A program made the translations under genes and the position numbers. A stretch of 64,000 nt of DNA from CBDFGQ01 sp965247295 (GTDB lineage Bacteria; Chloroflexota; Dehalococcoidia; Lucifugimonadales; JAGWBF01), in NCBI GenBank assembly GCA_965247295.1, contig CBDFGQ010000006.1:1-64000 (forward strand), in the 5' to 3' direction. Of the stretch, positions 1-8,424 are shown in pieces. Below the pieces are notes generated by a model, which saw only the letters and a program-made list of their open reading frames with translations, ran no database searches and had not been told where the DNA came from. The stretch's first letter is position 1, and each line of letters begins with the position of its first letter.

Positions 1-635
1 GGCGCCCCGCTCGACCAGCCTCAGTATCAGATCCACCAGGTCGTCGATGAGGATTGGGGTGAAGAATACGTCGGAGAACATGGTCAGCTCGCGCCCCTGT
101 GCCAGCGACTGGAGGATCCAGTCGCTGAAGGACGTCCTTACGGGGGTGCCCCAACCGAAGAAGTTGGTGCGCACCACCAACGCATTGGAGCAGCCCTGGA
201 GGACCGCCTTCTCCGCCTCGAGTTTGTCCTGGCGTACACGTTAAGGGAGTATGGGGTATCCTGCTCTCTTTTCCAGGGGCTCTGGCCGTCGAACAGGTGG
301 TCCGTGGAGATATGAACCAGCTTGGCACCCATCCTATCGGCCACCCTGGCCGTATGCTCCGCCAGTTGCACGTTGAGACGGTACGCCATCTCCGGGTCCG
401 CCTCGCAGGCCTCCACGCTCGTAAGGCCAGCCGTGTGTACCACGACGTCGGGCTCCAGCCGACGGAGGGACTTCTCGGCTTCCTCGAAGGAAGCGAGGTC
501 GAGCTTAATGGCCGCCATGCCGTCGTGGGCAACGGGATGGGTATAGTACGAACCGCTGACCTGGTACCGTTGCCGGGCCTGTAAGGCCATATTTAGGCCC
601 AGCAATTCACTGATTCCAGTGATGAACAGTTTCAT
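1..635 (-). pseudogene. RmlD-like sugar-nucleotide reductase (dTDP-4-dehydrorhamnose reductase family), frameshifted and cut by the window edge
   Basis: The ATG at 635 follows a GGAGG about 13 nt upstream and opens MKLFITGISELLGLN, an N-terminal nucleotide-binding strand with a degenerate Gly motif. Further on come VVVHTAGLTSVEACE and KLVHISTDHLFDG, the strands carrying the family's catalytic Thr/Ser region. Near position 223 the frame is lost within YART. The next frame resumes with KLEAEKAVLQGCSNALVVR and FTPILIDDLVDLILRLVE, exactly what the family has after YxxxK, and runs off the left edge. One missing base explains it. RmlD-type enzymes reduce 4-keto nucleotide sugars for cell-surface polysaccharide. 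It is last in the decayed minus-strand envelope operon. Family is confident; substrate is unknown. Confidence 0.75.
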
Positions 636-639
636 GGGT

Positions 640-1200
640 GGGTATTCAACCCTCCAGAAAGGCGCCAATGGCCCCATCCGTGACCGGACTGAGGAACGGG
701 GCCACGTACTTCTTGCCCCTGCGCTGAATCTCCAAGAGACGGGCTTCCGGGATGGCCTGTATGCCGAAAATGGTGTCTATCTGGCTCCGGTGGTTGGGCC
801 ACTCTCCATTTGAACTCGCCCCATCCGAACATGGGGTCGGACTCCAAGAAGTCCCCCTGTCGAGATAGATGGGAGGAATCGCCTGGAAGACTAGCCTCCA
901 TGCCCGCTGGGGAGCAGGGGTAGAGGACGACATTAGCCTCCTCTGGGAAGGGGCTTATCCTGAGGTTGCCATACCTTATGTTGGCTTCCGCCAGCGTATC
1001 GAAGCTCTGCTCTTGAATATGTGGCTCTCCCTTTTACAGGGTCTCTCCCACTTTGACATTCGCACCGAAGGCCATCGCACAATTGTCGCTTACCGGCATT
1101 CTAGTGGAGGTGGGCAAACCCACGCATCCCAGGCCTCAGGCACAGACTATTTTAGTCACGCAACGCCTTCGAGAACAGCGATTACATTCATCCGAGCTTC
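640..1200 (-). pseudogene. Unrecognised broken gene in the polysaccharide operon
   Basis: No intact frame covers this interval, but the minus strand carries protein-like pieces in different frames. They are SFDTLAEANIRYGNLRISPF (near 960-1015), SPAGMEASLPGD, GDFLESDPMFGWGEFKW, and a final stretch AIPEARLLEIQRRGKKYVAP ending in GAIGAFLEG just before the RmlD-like start. At least two frame changes and one in-frame stop (near 1040) are needed to join them. It sits between the nucleotide-sugar dehydrogenase and the RmlD-like gene, so an envelope sugar role is plausible, but I do not recognise the family. Confidence 0.35.
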
Positions 1201-1202
1201 AG

Positions 1203-2477
1203 TTAAGTTTCTCGCCGGCCGATTCCTATATATTTCATACCCAGCCTGGTGATATTCTCTTTCTTCAAGACATTTCTGCCATCTAGCACAACTTTGCACC
1301 CCAAACTCCCGAAATCGAGCTCTCTATACTGGCTGTGATAACTCTGTATCACGACAACGTCCAGGGGAGGCAATCTCTCAAATTCAGCGGCTTTAGGCCG
1401 TAACTTGTGATCTCCTCTGTGGAGAAAAGGGGGGCGCGGACTGAGACATCGGCCTTCTGCTTCTCCAGGGCTTCTATCAAGGCCCAGGCCGAGGAGAAAG
1501 CAACCTCTTTAACATCTTCCCGGTAAGCCAAGCCTAGGATCATAATACTCTTGCCCCTCAGCTCTCCCATCTCTTCCCTCAGGAGGCCTACAGCGTATTG
1601 GGCCATGCTGTCGTTGGTAGCCCTAGCTAAGCTGATGAGAGAGGGCTCTTGGGAGGAGTTGAGGAGAAAGTACGGATATACTGGGATACAATGGCCTCCA
1701 ACTCCCACCCCTGGAGTGTGGATGTGGGAAAACGGCTGACTATTAGCCGCCATGATGGCCTGCATAATGTCCAGGTTATGTTCGGCAGCGCGTATAGCGA
1801 ACTGGTTAGCCAGGGCTATGTTGACATCGCGATAACTAGTCTCGATAAGCTTTACGAACTCCGCAGTCTCCATGTCATCCACGGAAATGACTTCAGCATC
1901 CAAGACCTGCCTATAAAAACTCACCGCCAGATTTGTGCTCTGTTCATCCACAGCGCCTACCACCTTTGGATATCTGGCCAGATCAGAGAAAACGCGGCCA
2001 CAATAGACCCTCTCGGGGCTATATGCCAGGCTAAAGTCCTTGCTTATTTTCAGGCCGGATTCCTCTTCCAGAATTTTGCCCAGACGGTTTCTAGTGGTGC
2101 CAACAGGCACGGTACTTTCGTTGATGACCAGGCAATTTCGATGCAGGCCTCGTCCTACAGCCACAGAAGCAGCATCCAAGGAGTGATAATCGGGCTGCCT
2201 CTGAGAATCAATAAATAAGAGGGACAATGATGACCACCACATCGCTTTCGAAAACGGCTGCAGTGGTATCTCGGGTGGCCCGAAGAGTCCCTTGATTGAC
2301 CAGATTACGCACTTGCTGTGACAGTCCCTCCTCATCCTTAATGGGGCTGATGCCCTTGTTTACAGCGGCCACCACATCCTCATTGATGTCACAGCCAATG
2401 ACGGCAAAACCCTTGGCAGAAAATTGGGCGGCCAGTGACATACCTATTTCCCCCAACCCTACCACACAGATTTTCAA
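1203..2477 (-). pseudogene. UDP-glucose/GDP-mannose dehydrogenase family (nucleotide-sugar dehydrogenase), two frameshifts
   Basis: A TTG start at 2477 overlaps the upstream stop (TTGA). The first frame gives MKICVVGLGEIGMSLA, the GxGxxG NAD-binding motif, and ends after VVVIIVPL near 2222. The second frame continues through VINESTVPVGTT, AYSPERVYCG, a substrate-binding segment ETSYRDVNIALANQFA, and GVGVGGHCIPVYP. The latter has the catalytic Cys and is a family hallmark. Near 1380 the frame is lost again; the last part, VVVIQSYHSQYRELDFGS to IGIGRRET, lies in a third phase and stops at 1203. Each break is cured by one base. Such enzymes oxidise UDP- or GDP-hexoses to uronic acids. The UDP-ManNAc/WecC-like branch is possible. 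Confidence 0.85.
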
Positions 2478-3418
2478 CGGCTCTCCACTACCGCGAAGTC
2501 CACTACCTCTCCCGTTCTGCCAGCCTCTACAAGAGTTTGTGCTAGCTTTACCACGGCAAGGGCTTCTTCTCCACTGACCGAGGGCATCACGCCATTCGAT
2601 ACCATGTCAAGGAAAGCCTCCAGTTCCCTTTTAAGAGGCTCACATCGGGTGACATGCAGGGACTCTTTTGCGATTCCTCCCTCCTCAGGGTTCTGCATTA
2701 GAAGGCCCATAGTTCCGAGGCCAGGGTGTGTAGGGTAGAAGTCCAGCGTCTGGCCCTGGTAGTCCAGCTTAAACATACCTCTCTCACCAAGCACAGATAG
2801 ACACCGCTCTTTCCGGGGGGAAAGCCAGTTGACGTCCACGGTACCCACCGTCCCGTTCGTGAACCGGAGCAAGCCCGTGAACAGGTCTTCATGCTCGGTG
2901 GAAACGCCCTCTCTAATTTCGGCGTAGGCCCGCTCTACTTTCGAGCCCGTAAGGTGCAGCATGATGTCCAGATCATGGGTAGCCAGATCCATGGCCACAC
3001 CCACGTCCCTTATGCGCGCAGTGAAGGGACCCACTCGACTCGCATGGATACGATAAATTGTCCCAAGCCTTCCTTGGTCTAGCTGACTTTTCAACTCGAT
3101 AATAGCGGGATTGCATCGCTCCACATGTCCCACCGTAAGCTTCACATTTGCCCGGTGAGCCAGAGCAACTATCTCCTCCCTCTCCTGCACGCTGGAGGAG
3201 AGGGGCTTTTCGATGATTAGGTCTAGCCCCCTTTCAATGACGGATCTGGCCACGTCCCCGTGAAACCTGGTCGGAACCGCGACGGATACTGCGTCCAGGG
3301 CTTCCTGCTGCAGCATCGCTCTATAATCCGAATATGCCCGCACTCCGTAGGCACTCGCCATCTTTGTGGCTAGCTCCTCGTTAACGTCAGCAACCGACAC
3401 TAATTGTGCCCGTTCCAG
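2474..3418 (-). pseudogene. Gfo/Idh/MocA family oxidoreductase missing its N-terminal Rossmann start
   Basis: The open frame begins abruptly with LVSVADVNEELATKMASAYG, which in this family follows strand 1 and the GxGxxG dinucleotide motif. About 30 residues carrying that motif are absent, and a stop lies just upstream. The rest is well preserved: the EKP motif in DLIIEKPLSSSV, KLTVGHVERCNPAI, and a C-terminal domain with GTVDVNWLSPRKER. Sugar-nucleotide and inositol dehydrogenases look like this, for example the UDP-GlcNAc 3-dehydrogenase group. It overlaps the next gene by 4 nt, so it once belonged to the same operon. The missing start abuts a piece of an SDR gene, suggesting a deletion joint or misassembly. 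Confidence 0.75.
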
Positions 3419-3429
3419 TGTTGGGTGTC

Positions 3430-3936
3430 AGCGGTTTTGGACAGTTCTGGGTCCGAGAGATTGGGGTGAAGAAGCTCCTGGTTTGAGGGTTTCTCTGACC
3501 TCCTGATTGTACCGCCTTCGACGCCACATACACTGCCTCCCCCTCCAGGCCAATCTTCGCCGCGATACTCGAGAAGCTGATGATGCGACCTTCTCCATTC
3601 CGGATCATTGCTGGTAGCAACGCAGCACATGTGTAAATAGTACCCAGAGCGTTTACTTCGAACACTCTCCGAACGGTCGCCGGTGGGGTGGTCATGAACA
3701 GGTTCATGGACGCTACACCCGCGCAGTTGATGAGCCCATAGACGCGCCGGAGCTTCAGCCCTTTGATCCCGGCGCTCAACTGTTCGGGATCGGTCACGTC
3801 AGCCTGAATGAACCGGTACTCGAACCCTTCCGGCAGCGTTCGTGCCAGGCCCACGACATTCATATTCGTCGGCCAACTGCTCGCAGAGGTAGCGCCCGAT
3901 GCCCCTAGATGCACCAGTTACTAATAAGCACTTCAC
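3430..3936 (-). pseudogene. Short-chain dehydrogenase/reductase (3-oxoacyl-ACP reductase-like), frameshifted and 3'-truncated
   Basis: A GTG start at 3936 overlaps the ACP stop (GTGA). The first phase encodes VKCLLVTGASRGIGRYLCEQ, the classical TGxxxGIG NADP motif. After about 28 residues the phase changes and continues NVVGLARTLPEGFEYRFIQA, GLINCAGVASMN (the NAG-type motif), IISFSSIAAKIGL (catalytic Ser) and VYVASKA (YxxxK). Beyond the catalytic Lys the sequence no longer resembles the family and runs into the truncated Gfo/Idh frame near 3430. Next to an acyl carrier protein, a ketoacyl or acyl-sugar reductase role is likely. It is probably not functional as read. Confidence 0.75.
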
Positions 3937-4238
3937 AGGCTTGCCTCACTCATCGCGAACTCCGCAAGCGTGTGGGGCGTTCTAAAAGGGCTGTGCCTGG
4001 CTGACATGGCTTTATCAGTGGTCCAGTCAAACGTAGCGCTGTACTGTTCGTCAATAAAGTCTTCCAGCGCGAGCAGTAACACAACAAGTGATCTACTGTC
4101 CATGACAGCACTTTCACCAATGAGCGGGAATTCACCGTCGAGGGTCACGTCTTCGGGGATTTCGCTTTCCTTCTTCAGCGCATCCAGGGTCTCCAAGAGG
4201 AACTCCAGTACGCGGTCGTAGGCAACTTGGGACTCCAT
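3933..4238 (-). CDS. Acyl carrier protein-like protein
   Basis: This is a 101-residue acidic protein with the phosphopantetheine attachment context MDSRSLVVLLLALEDF (Ser at about residue 48). It matches the DSL-containing helix 2 of acyl carrier proteins. The ATG at 4238 has GGAGG with 7 nt spacing, so it is preferred over the TTG one codon upstream. It would carry acyl or aminoacyl groups as a thioester for the SDR encoded just downstream, whose GTG start overlaps its stop. It is first in the minus-strand operon and the only member that looks intact. A dedicated carrier for surface polysaccharide or lipid modification is inferred rather than the housekeeping AcpP. Confidence 0.75.
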   Translation of the reverse strand: MESQVAYDRVLEFLLETLDALKKESEIPEDVTLDGEFPLIGESAVMDSRSLVVLLLALEDFIDEQYSATFDWTTDKAMSARHSPFRTPHTLAEFAMSEASL

Positions 4239-4264
4239 CAATCACCCTCCGTATGCACGACTCT

Positions 4265-4270
4265 ATTATA
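4265..4270 (-). promoter_or_regulatory. -10 element of the ACP/polysaccharide operon
   Basis: A perfect TATAAT on the minus strand lies 27 nt before the ACP start, leaving room for the GGAGG. I see no good -35 hexamer at 16-18 nt, so the promoter is only partly supported. Confidence 0.4.
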
Positions 4271-4836
4271 CTATTCCACGATTACCTACCCTGGGAGGAA
4301 ATGGGTCTTCACAGGGCAATGGCATCTTAACTTAATTAGTATTTCAACGAGACAGTACGCGATCAATCTAACATACGCCCATCACGCACTAATCTCTCCC
4401 TCGCCATTACGGGTCACGAATGGTGGATACACTCGATGGAGCGCGTGACAATTCATAGGGAGACTCACTTGAAAGACGGTAGACCCGCTTTGACGAAAAG
4501 ATGTTCTCTTTAGATGCAATGGCCCTGTATTAAGCGACCCTAAGAAAGGCAACTCTGAGACACAACTCACCTCAGGCATTTATGACGTTAAAGTGGAGAA
4601 GGATGGGGTTCTACCGGCGACGAAGATAGGCGAAGTTGTAGATCAAGATATGACTCTGTCTGAGGTACTGCTCCTATGGGAGACACCCGTGATGGGAGGA
4701 TAGATATAGGTGACATGGTGCTCCCAGCGAATAACCTGGGAAAGGATAAGAGCCCCTGGCCATAATCAGTAGCATACGACGGGCAGAAATGGTGGGGAGA
4801 AAATTCAATATCGTCTACCGTACCCTCACGCATTGG
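4271..4836. other. Intergenic stretch with nothing recognised
   Basis: About 560 bp separate the ACP operon from the DUF3105-like gene. Short frames exist on both strands but none has a ribosome site plus protein-like composition. I see no RNA or repeat here. Confidence 0.5.
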
Positions 4837-5628
4837 CTAGCAAGGCGCAAAGGTTTGTCCTCTACCATAGTGAGCGAGATAAAACTCTTTTATGCCCGCT
4901 GCGTCCACTCCTTGGAATCGCTGTATCCAGCCCCAGGTAGATAAAGCTATCTCTCCTTCAGCGATTTTGGAGTAAGGGCGGAGCACCAGCCACTGACCCC
5001 AGTCAGGGAGGCTCTGTGCTACCCTTTTCAGTTGCTCAATCTGTTGAAAGTCCTGGATGTTGTGGCTAATTACGATATTTCCATGATGTAGGTTATGGGC
5101 AATCTGCTCGTCGGCAAGCTCGCTGTCGTAGATACCGGAGTCAGCCGTTCGGCGCCAGGAAGGCCCGGATGTGGGTGGATAGGTGTTATACTGTCTCCCA
5201 GTCTCTCCGCTAGGAATGTGGTATGTGAGCACTGTGGGAACGGGCGTACCTACTCTTGGTAGCGGTGGGCCGTTCAATGCAACGAATATTCTCTCATCCT
5301 GTCTGCGAGCTAGCCTGATAGCCCACCTGATCAACACATGGCTTACTTCTTTCCGGAACAGGTCATCATCGGGTATTCCATTTTTGTAAGACATCTGTCC
5401 CACAGATAATATTACGTTGCCTCTGCGGGACAATACACCGATCCAATTGAAAGCCACAGGTTGGGCCAGTAACCGGACTGTACCCTTGGCGTGCAACGTT
5501 ATGCTTTCGTGGCTTATCTCCAGACTTTCATGATCTAGTCCTATGGTGGGTAACCTTAGTTCGTCCAAGAGAGCTATCTTAGCGCCCATCCCCTGGAGGT
5601 AATTTGCCGCGTGGCGAAGAGATCCCCC
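4837..5628 (-). pseudogene. DUF3105-like protein with its 5' end removed at the insertion sequence
   Basis: The longest ATG-initiated frame starts at 5589 (250 residues), but the same frame stays open upstream (LRHAANYLQG) to the IS boundary at 5629. The start shown is therefore probably internal. The C-terminal half carries NTYPPTSGPSW, ADEQIAHNLHHGNIVISHN and WLVLRPYSK. This is the PPTSGP plus HNLEHG-like pattern of DUF3105 proteins, which are usually membrane-anchored and of unknown function. The N-terminal 110 residues are unassigned. There is no signal or membrane segment because the beginning is missing. Recognition is moderate; function is unknown. Confidence 0.5.
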
Positions 5629-5630
5629 TA

Positions 5631-7000
5631 GCAGGCTGCTGAAGAAAGGGTTCTATGGTCGCGAAACGACCTGGTAATAGCTCATATCGTTGCTCGATGA
5701 GTGCTTTGGGAAGGTCTGAAGCCACTTTCCTGGGTTGCAGGAGTTCCCTTTTCGCCCCTGTCAGGGCGTTGAGGGCAGACTCCGTCCTTGGGAAGTCATG
5801 CTGCCTGCAGGACCGGAGCCTCCTGTAGCTGGGTCATGAGCAGCTTGGCCATCCGCACCAGGTTATACGCAGTGGCCACCAGGTAGCCTGCTAGTCCCGT
5901 CTTGTCCACCCCTCGATACCTGGTCTTCCGAAACCCACCGACCGTCTTCATCCACCCGAAGATCTCCTCCACCCGCTTTCGTATTCGCTGGCTCACCCGG
6001 TAGCCCGGATGCCGGGTTGTCCGCCCGTCGATGGCGCTGCGCCGGCCACTGGTGTTCTGGGCCACGTGAGCCGTGACCCTTCGGTTGCGCATCGCTTCCA
6101 CACAATCCCGCGTGTCGTAGTTCTTGTCCCCACCCAGGGTCCTGGGGTGGAAGCCCCGCTCCTTCGCCCCCTCCAGGAGCTTCGGGACCGCATCTCGCTC
6201 CGCCGTCCCGCTCGCCTCGCTCACCTGGAAGTCCGTCAGCAGCCCGTTCCGGTTCTCCATCAGGGCGTGGGCCATGAACACCAGCTTGGCTTCCTTCCCT
6301 TTGCCTTTCCGAAACAATCGGGCTTCCGGGTCCGTGGTGCTTTGGTGGGTCTTATTGCGCCGTTTCTCCCCGTGAAAGTCCACCGACGGGTTGCCGGGGT
6401 CCCCGTCGTCCGAGGCCGGCTCTCCCCCTTTGGACTTGAAACTTTTCAGACTGGCCGCCGCCTCAATCAGCGTCCCATCCACGGTGAAGTGCTCGTCCGA
6501 GAGCAAGCCGTGCCGGTCGGCCCCCACCAGGACCGTGGCAAACAGCTGTTGCCCCACTGCGTGCTCCAGCAGCCGCTGCCGGTTCTTGGTGAACACCGTC
6601 GGGTCAAAGCTGGACTCCAGGAGGTTCATATCCAGGAACCAACGATACAGCATGTTGTAGTCCAACTCCTCGCAGAACGCCCGCTCGCTGCGCACGGAAA
6701 ACAGGGCGATGAGCAGCGAGGCCTTGAGTAGGCGCTCCGGTGGGATGGAGGGCCGCCCTACCTCGGCATACATCCGGTCAAACTCGGAGGACAGCTCCCG
6801 GAGGGCCTCATCCGCCAGCGCCTTGATAGTCCGCAAGGGATGGTCCGGCGGCACCCGCCCGTCCATATCCACGAAGGTCAACATGGGGACCTGGGGCTCC
6901 TGGCATCCGCGCATTGGGGCACCTCCAAAGATGGTCTGCCCCTATTTTATCCCAGAAGAGCCTCGGATACACCGTGAACAAGAGTTTTTCCGCAGCCTGC
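5631..7000 (-). mobile_element. IS5-type insertion sequence (about 1.37 kb) with terminal inverted repeats
   Basis: The left end reads GCAGGCTGCTGAAGAAA from 5631. The right end, read inward on the minus strand from 7000, is GCAGGCTGCGGAAAAA. These agree at 14 of the first 16 bases. Both ends are bordered by TA (5629-5630 and 7001-7002), consistent with a 2-bp TA target duplication. A single transposase gene fills the interior on the minus strand. Nothing suggests decay of the element itself. The genes on either side both lack their 5' ends. Confidence 0.85.
5796..6914 (-). CDS. IS5/IS1182-type DDE transposase
   Basis: This intact 372-residue transposase starts at an ATG preceded by GGAGG with 7 nt spacing. 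The N-terminal DUF772-like region covers roughly residues 20-110 (DHPLRTIKALADEAL, RSERAFCEELDYNMLYRWF). The DDE catalytic core follows. The first Asp is in EHFTVDGTLIEA, the second in LGGDKNYDTRD, and the Glu in VEEIFGWMKTVGGFRKTRYRG-type context near residue 315. A lysine/arginine-rich linker with KTHQSTTDPEARL, typical of these transposases, sits between the first two. It catalyses cut-and-paste movement of the surrounding element. No neighbouring passenger gene is present. Confidence 0.93.
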   Translation of the reverse strand: MRGCQEPQVPMLTFVDMDGRVPPDHPLRTIKALADEALRELSSEFDRMYAEVGRPSIPPERLLKASLLIALFSVRSERAFCEELDYNMLYRWFLDMNLLESSFDPTVFTKNRQRLLEHAVGQQLFATVLVGADRHGLLSDEHFTVDGTLIEAAASLKSFKSKGGEPASDDGDPGNPSVDFHGEKRRNKTHQSTTDPEARLFRKGKGKEAKLVFMAHALMENRNGLLTDFQVSEASGTAERDAVPKLLEGAKERGFHPRTLGGDKNYDTRDCVEAMRNRRVTAHVAQNTSGRRSAIDGRTTRHPGYRVSQRIRKRVEEIFGWMKTVGGFRKTRYRGVDKTGLAGYLVATAYNLVRMAKLLMTQLQEAPVLQAA

Positions 7001-7002
7001 TA

Positions 7003-7254
7003 AGCGACAATGGGCGAACCAAATTTCTGGTGGCCCGCTCCTATGCCTTCGATGAGAAGATGTTCAACCGCGTCAAGGTAGTGGCTGACGCTCACCTTAG
7101 CTTACGAGCCGAGAAGATGGGGGGAAAGACGGTGAAGACAATGGAGGTCCGAAAAATAAACAACGTGGAGCTTAGAAGCGGTAATGAGGTCAGTTTTGAG
7201 GTTGCCCAGGGGGCCGGGATGCGAGTGATACCCGGTGGAAAGATCAAGGTATAG
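7003..7254 (+). pseudogene. C-terminal fragment of a KaiC/ArlH (FlaH)-like RecA-fold ATPase
   Basis: Immediately right of the IS, a plus-strand frame encodes about 83 residues with no start of its own. Key segments are RSYAFDEKMFNRVKVVADAH, LRAEKMGGKTVKTMEVRKIN and GNEVSFEVAQGAGMRVIP. This resembles the end of archaellum ATPase ArlH/FlaH: a LxxHPYAFDE-like strand, then DAHLxLRxE, VKxxEVxK and a final GxGxxIxP strand. ArlH is a KaiC-like regulator of the archaellum motor, known mainly from archaea but also from some Chloroflexota. The ATP-binding half is missing, so the fragment is inactive. Assignment is by pattern only; another KaiC-like ATPase is possible. Confidence 0.45.
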
Positions 7255-7683
7255 GTTGCCATGAGACACGCAGACCAGGTACCTGATTACAGCCCCGATA
7301 GCTACGAAATTCCGCGAATTGTAGACACCTTGCCTTGGGCCCAGCCCTCCCAAAGGTGTTGTCAACCGCATTGCGCTGCCTCGGTTCACGAGGTACCATA
7401 GCACCTAGAAAATCCGTAGCACCCCCAGGGTAAACCTACCGCCTTGCCTCTGCTCCCCAACCGTAGCTGTGCCCAAGATGACCATCGGTGAAAGGCTGAA
7501 GGCCGTGGCGCATGCGGGCTTCGATGCCGCCGTCTCGGCCTTGGAGCTGTGTGATGAGGCAAGGTTTGGTTATGCCACCGCAAACAACCCAAGAGGCGCC
7601 GTTAGAGAGACTGCGGATTGCCCAAGATCGAGTTTGTTGAGATCGATGTAGCATGTGGAAGAAAAGCTGAAAGGAGGGCCAAG
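7255..7683. other. Intergenic stretch with a possible isomerase-like remnant
   Basis: About 430 bp lack a convincing gene. A plus-strand frame from 7469 begins PKMTIGERLKAVAHAGFDAA. This faintly recalls the first helix of xylose-isomerase-like TIM barrels, but it degenerates within 30 residues and lacks a ribosome site. I treat it as a remnant or chance. Confidence 0.3.
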
Positions 7684-8355
7684 ATGGCTGACAAGAAGGG
7701 GAAGGCGCTTCTCATGGTCTGGGTCGACGTGTCGGCCGACGTAGACGAGGAGTTCAACCGGTGGTACAACGAGGAGCACATCCCCGAGCTGCTGGCGATT
7801 CCAGGCGTCCTCGACGCGGCCCGCTACGTGGCGGTCAGCGGGAGCCCGAAGTACCTGGCCTGCTACGAGCTGGAGAACCCCGAGGTCCGAGACACGCCCG
7901 AGTACTTGGCCCATGTGGACCACCCCACGGAGTGGAGCGTGAAAGTGAACCTGCGGGGCATCGCTACCCGCATGATCGCTAACAACTACAGGCAGATCTT
8001 TCCGCTGGAGGTCTCCCGGGAGGTGAGCCAGAGCGCCATGGCCCCCGTGCTCCAGATGGGGCGCATGAGCATTCCACCGGACCAGGAGGACGAGTTTAAC
8101 GAGTTCTACAACACAATATACGCGCCCAACTACGAGCGTGTGGAGGGCTGCCGGAGGTTCAGGCGGTACAGTGTGTACAAGGGTAACGGTCCTAAATACT
8201 CGGTGGTCTACGAGTTCGAGCACGAGATGGTGTCCCAGAGCCAGGAGTGGCTCGCCGCTCGCCAGAAATCGGGAGGTGGGCTGGGCGACAAGTTCCCGCG
8301 ATTGAAGCACGACGAGGGCTCACCCGGAATCTACAAGAAGATATTCCCTCTGTAA
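7684..8355 (+). CDS. Two-domain dimeric alpha/beta-barrel (EthD/DUF4286-like) protein
   Basis: The ATG at 7684 is preceded by AAAGGAGG at ideal spacing. The 60-nt upstream extension of the frame lacks one. The 223-residue product contains two copies of a ferredoxin-like barrel unit. Copy one has LMVWVDVSADVDEEFNRWYN and EEHIPELLAIPGVLDAARY. Copy two has RMSIPPDQEDEFNEFYNTIY and YERVEGCRRFRRY. The [FE]NxWYxxEHxPxxLxxPG pattern is shared with EthD-like and similar small monooxygenase/isomerase barrels. No cofactor residues are evident. The substrate is unknown. It stands alone, convergent with lepA. Confidence 0.7.
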   Translation: MADKKGKALLMVWVDVSADVDEEFNRWYNEEHIPELLAIPGVLDAARYVAVSGSPKYLACYELENPEVRDTPEYLAHVDHPTEWSVKVNLRGIATRMIANNYRQIFPLEVSREVSQSAMAPVLQMGRMSIPPDQEDEFNEFYNTIYAPNYERVEGCRRFRRYSVYKGNGPKYSVVYEFEHEMVSQSQEWLAARQKSGGGLGDKFPRLKHDEGSPGIYKKIFPL

Positions 8356-8424
8356 CGGCTTATGGCTGGAACGCTACGTGCCTGACACTGCCGGCGAACG
8401 TTCGGGCTTAATGGTGACTAAAAC

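Noticed and set aside
6009..6731. Plus-strand frame inside the IS element
   Set aside because: Antisense to the intact transposase; His/Pro/Arg-rich composition typical of shadows.
7469..7651. Plus frame with an isomerase-like beginning
   Set aside because: Similarity fades within 30 residues and there is no ribosome site, so it is noted only as a possible remnant.
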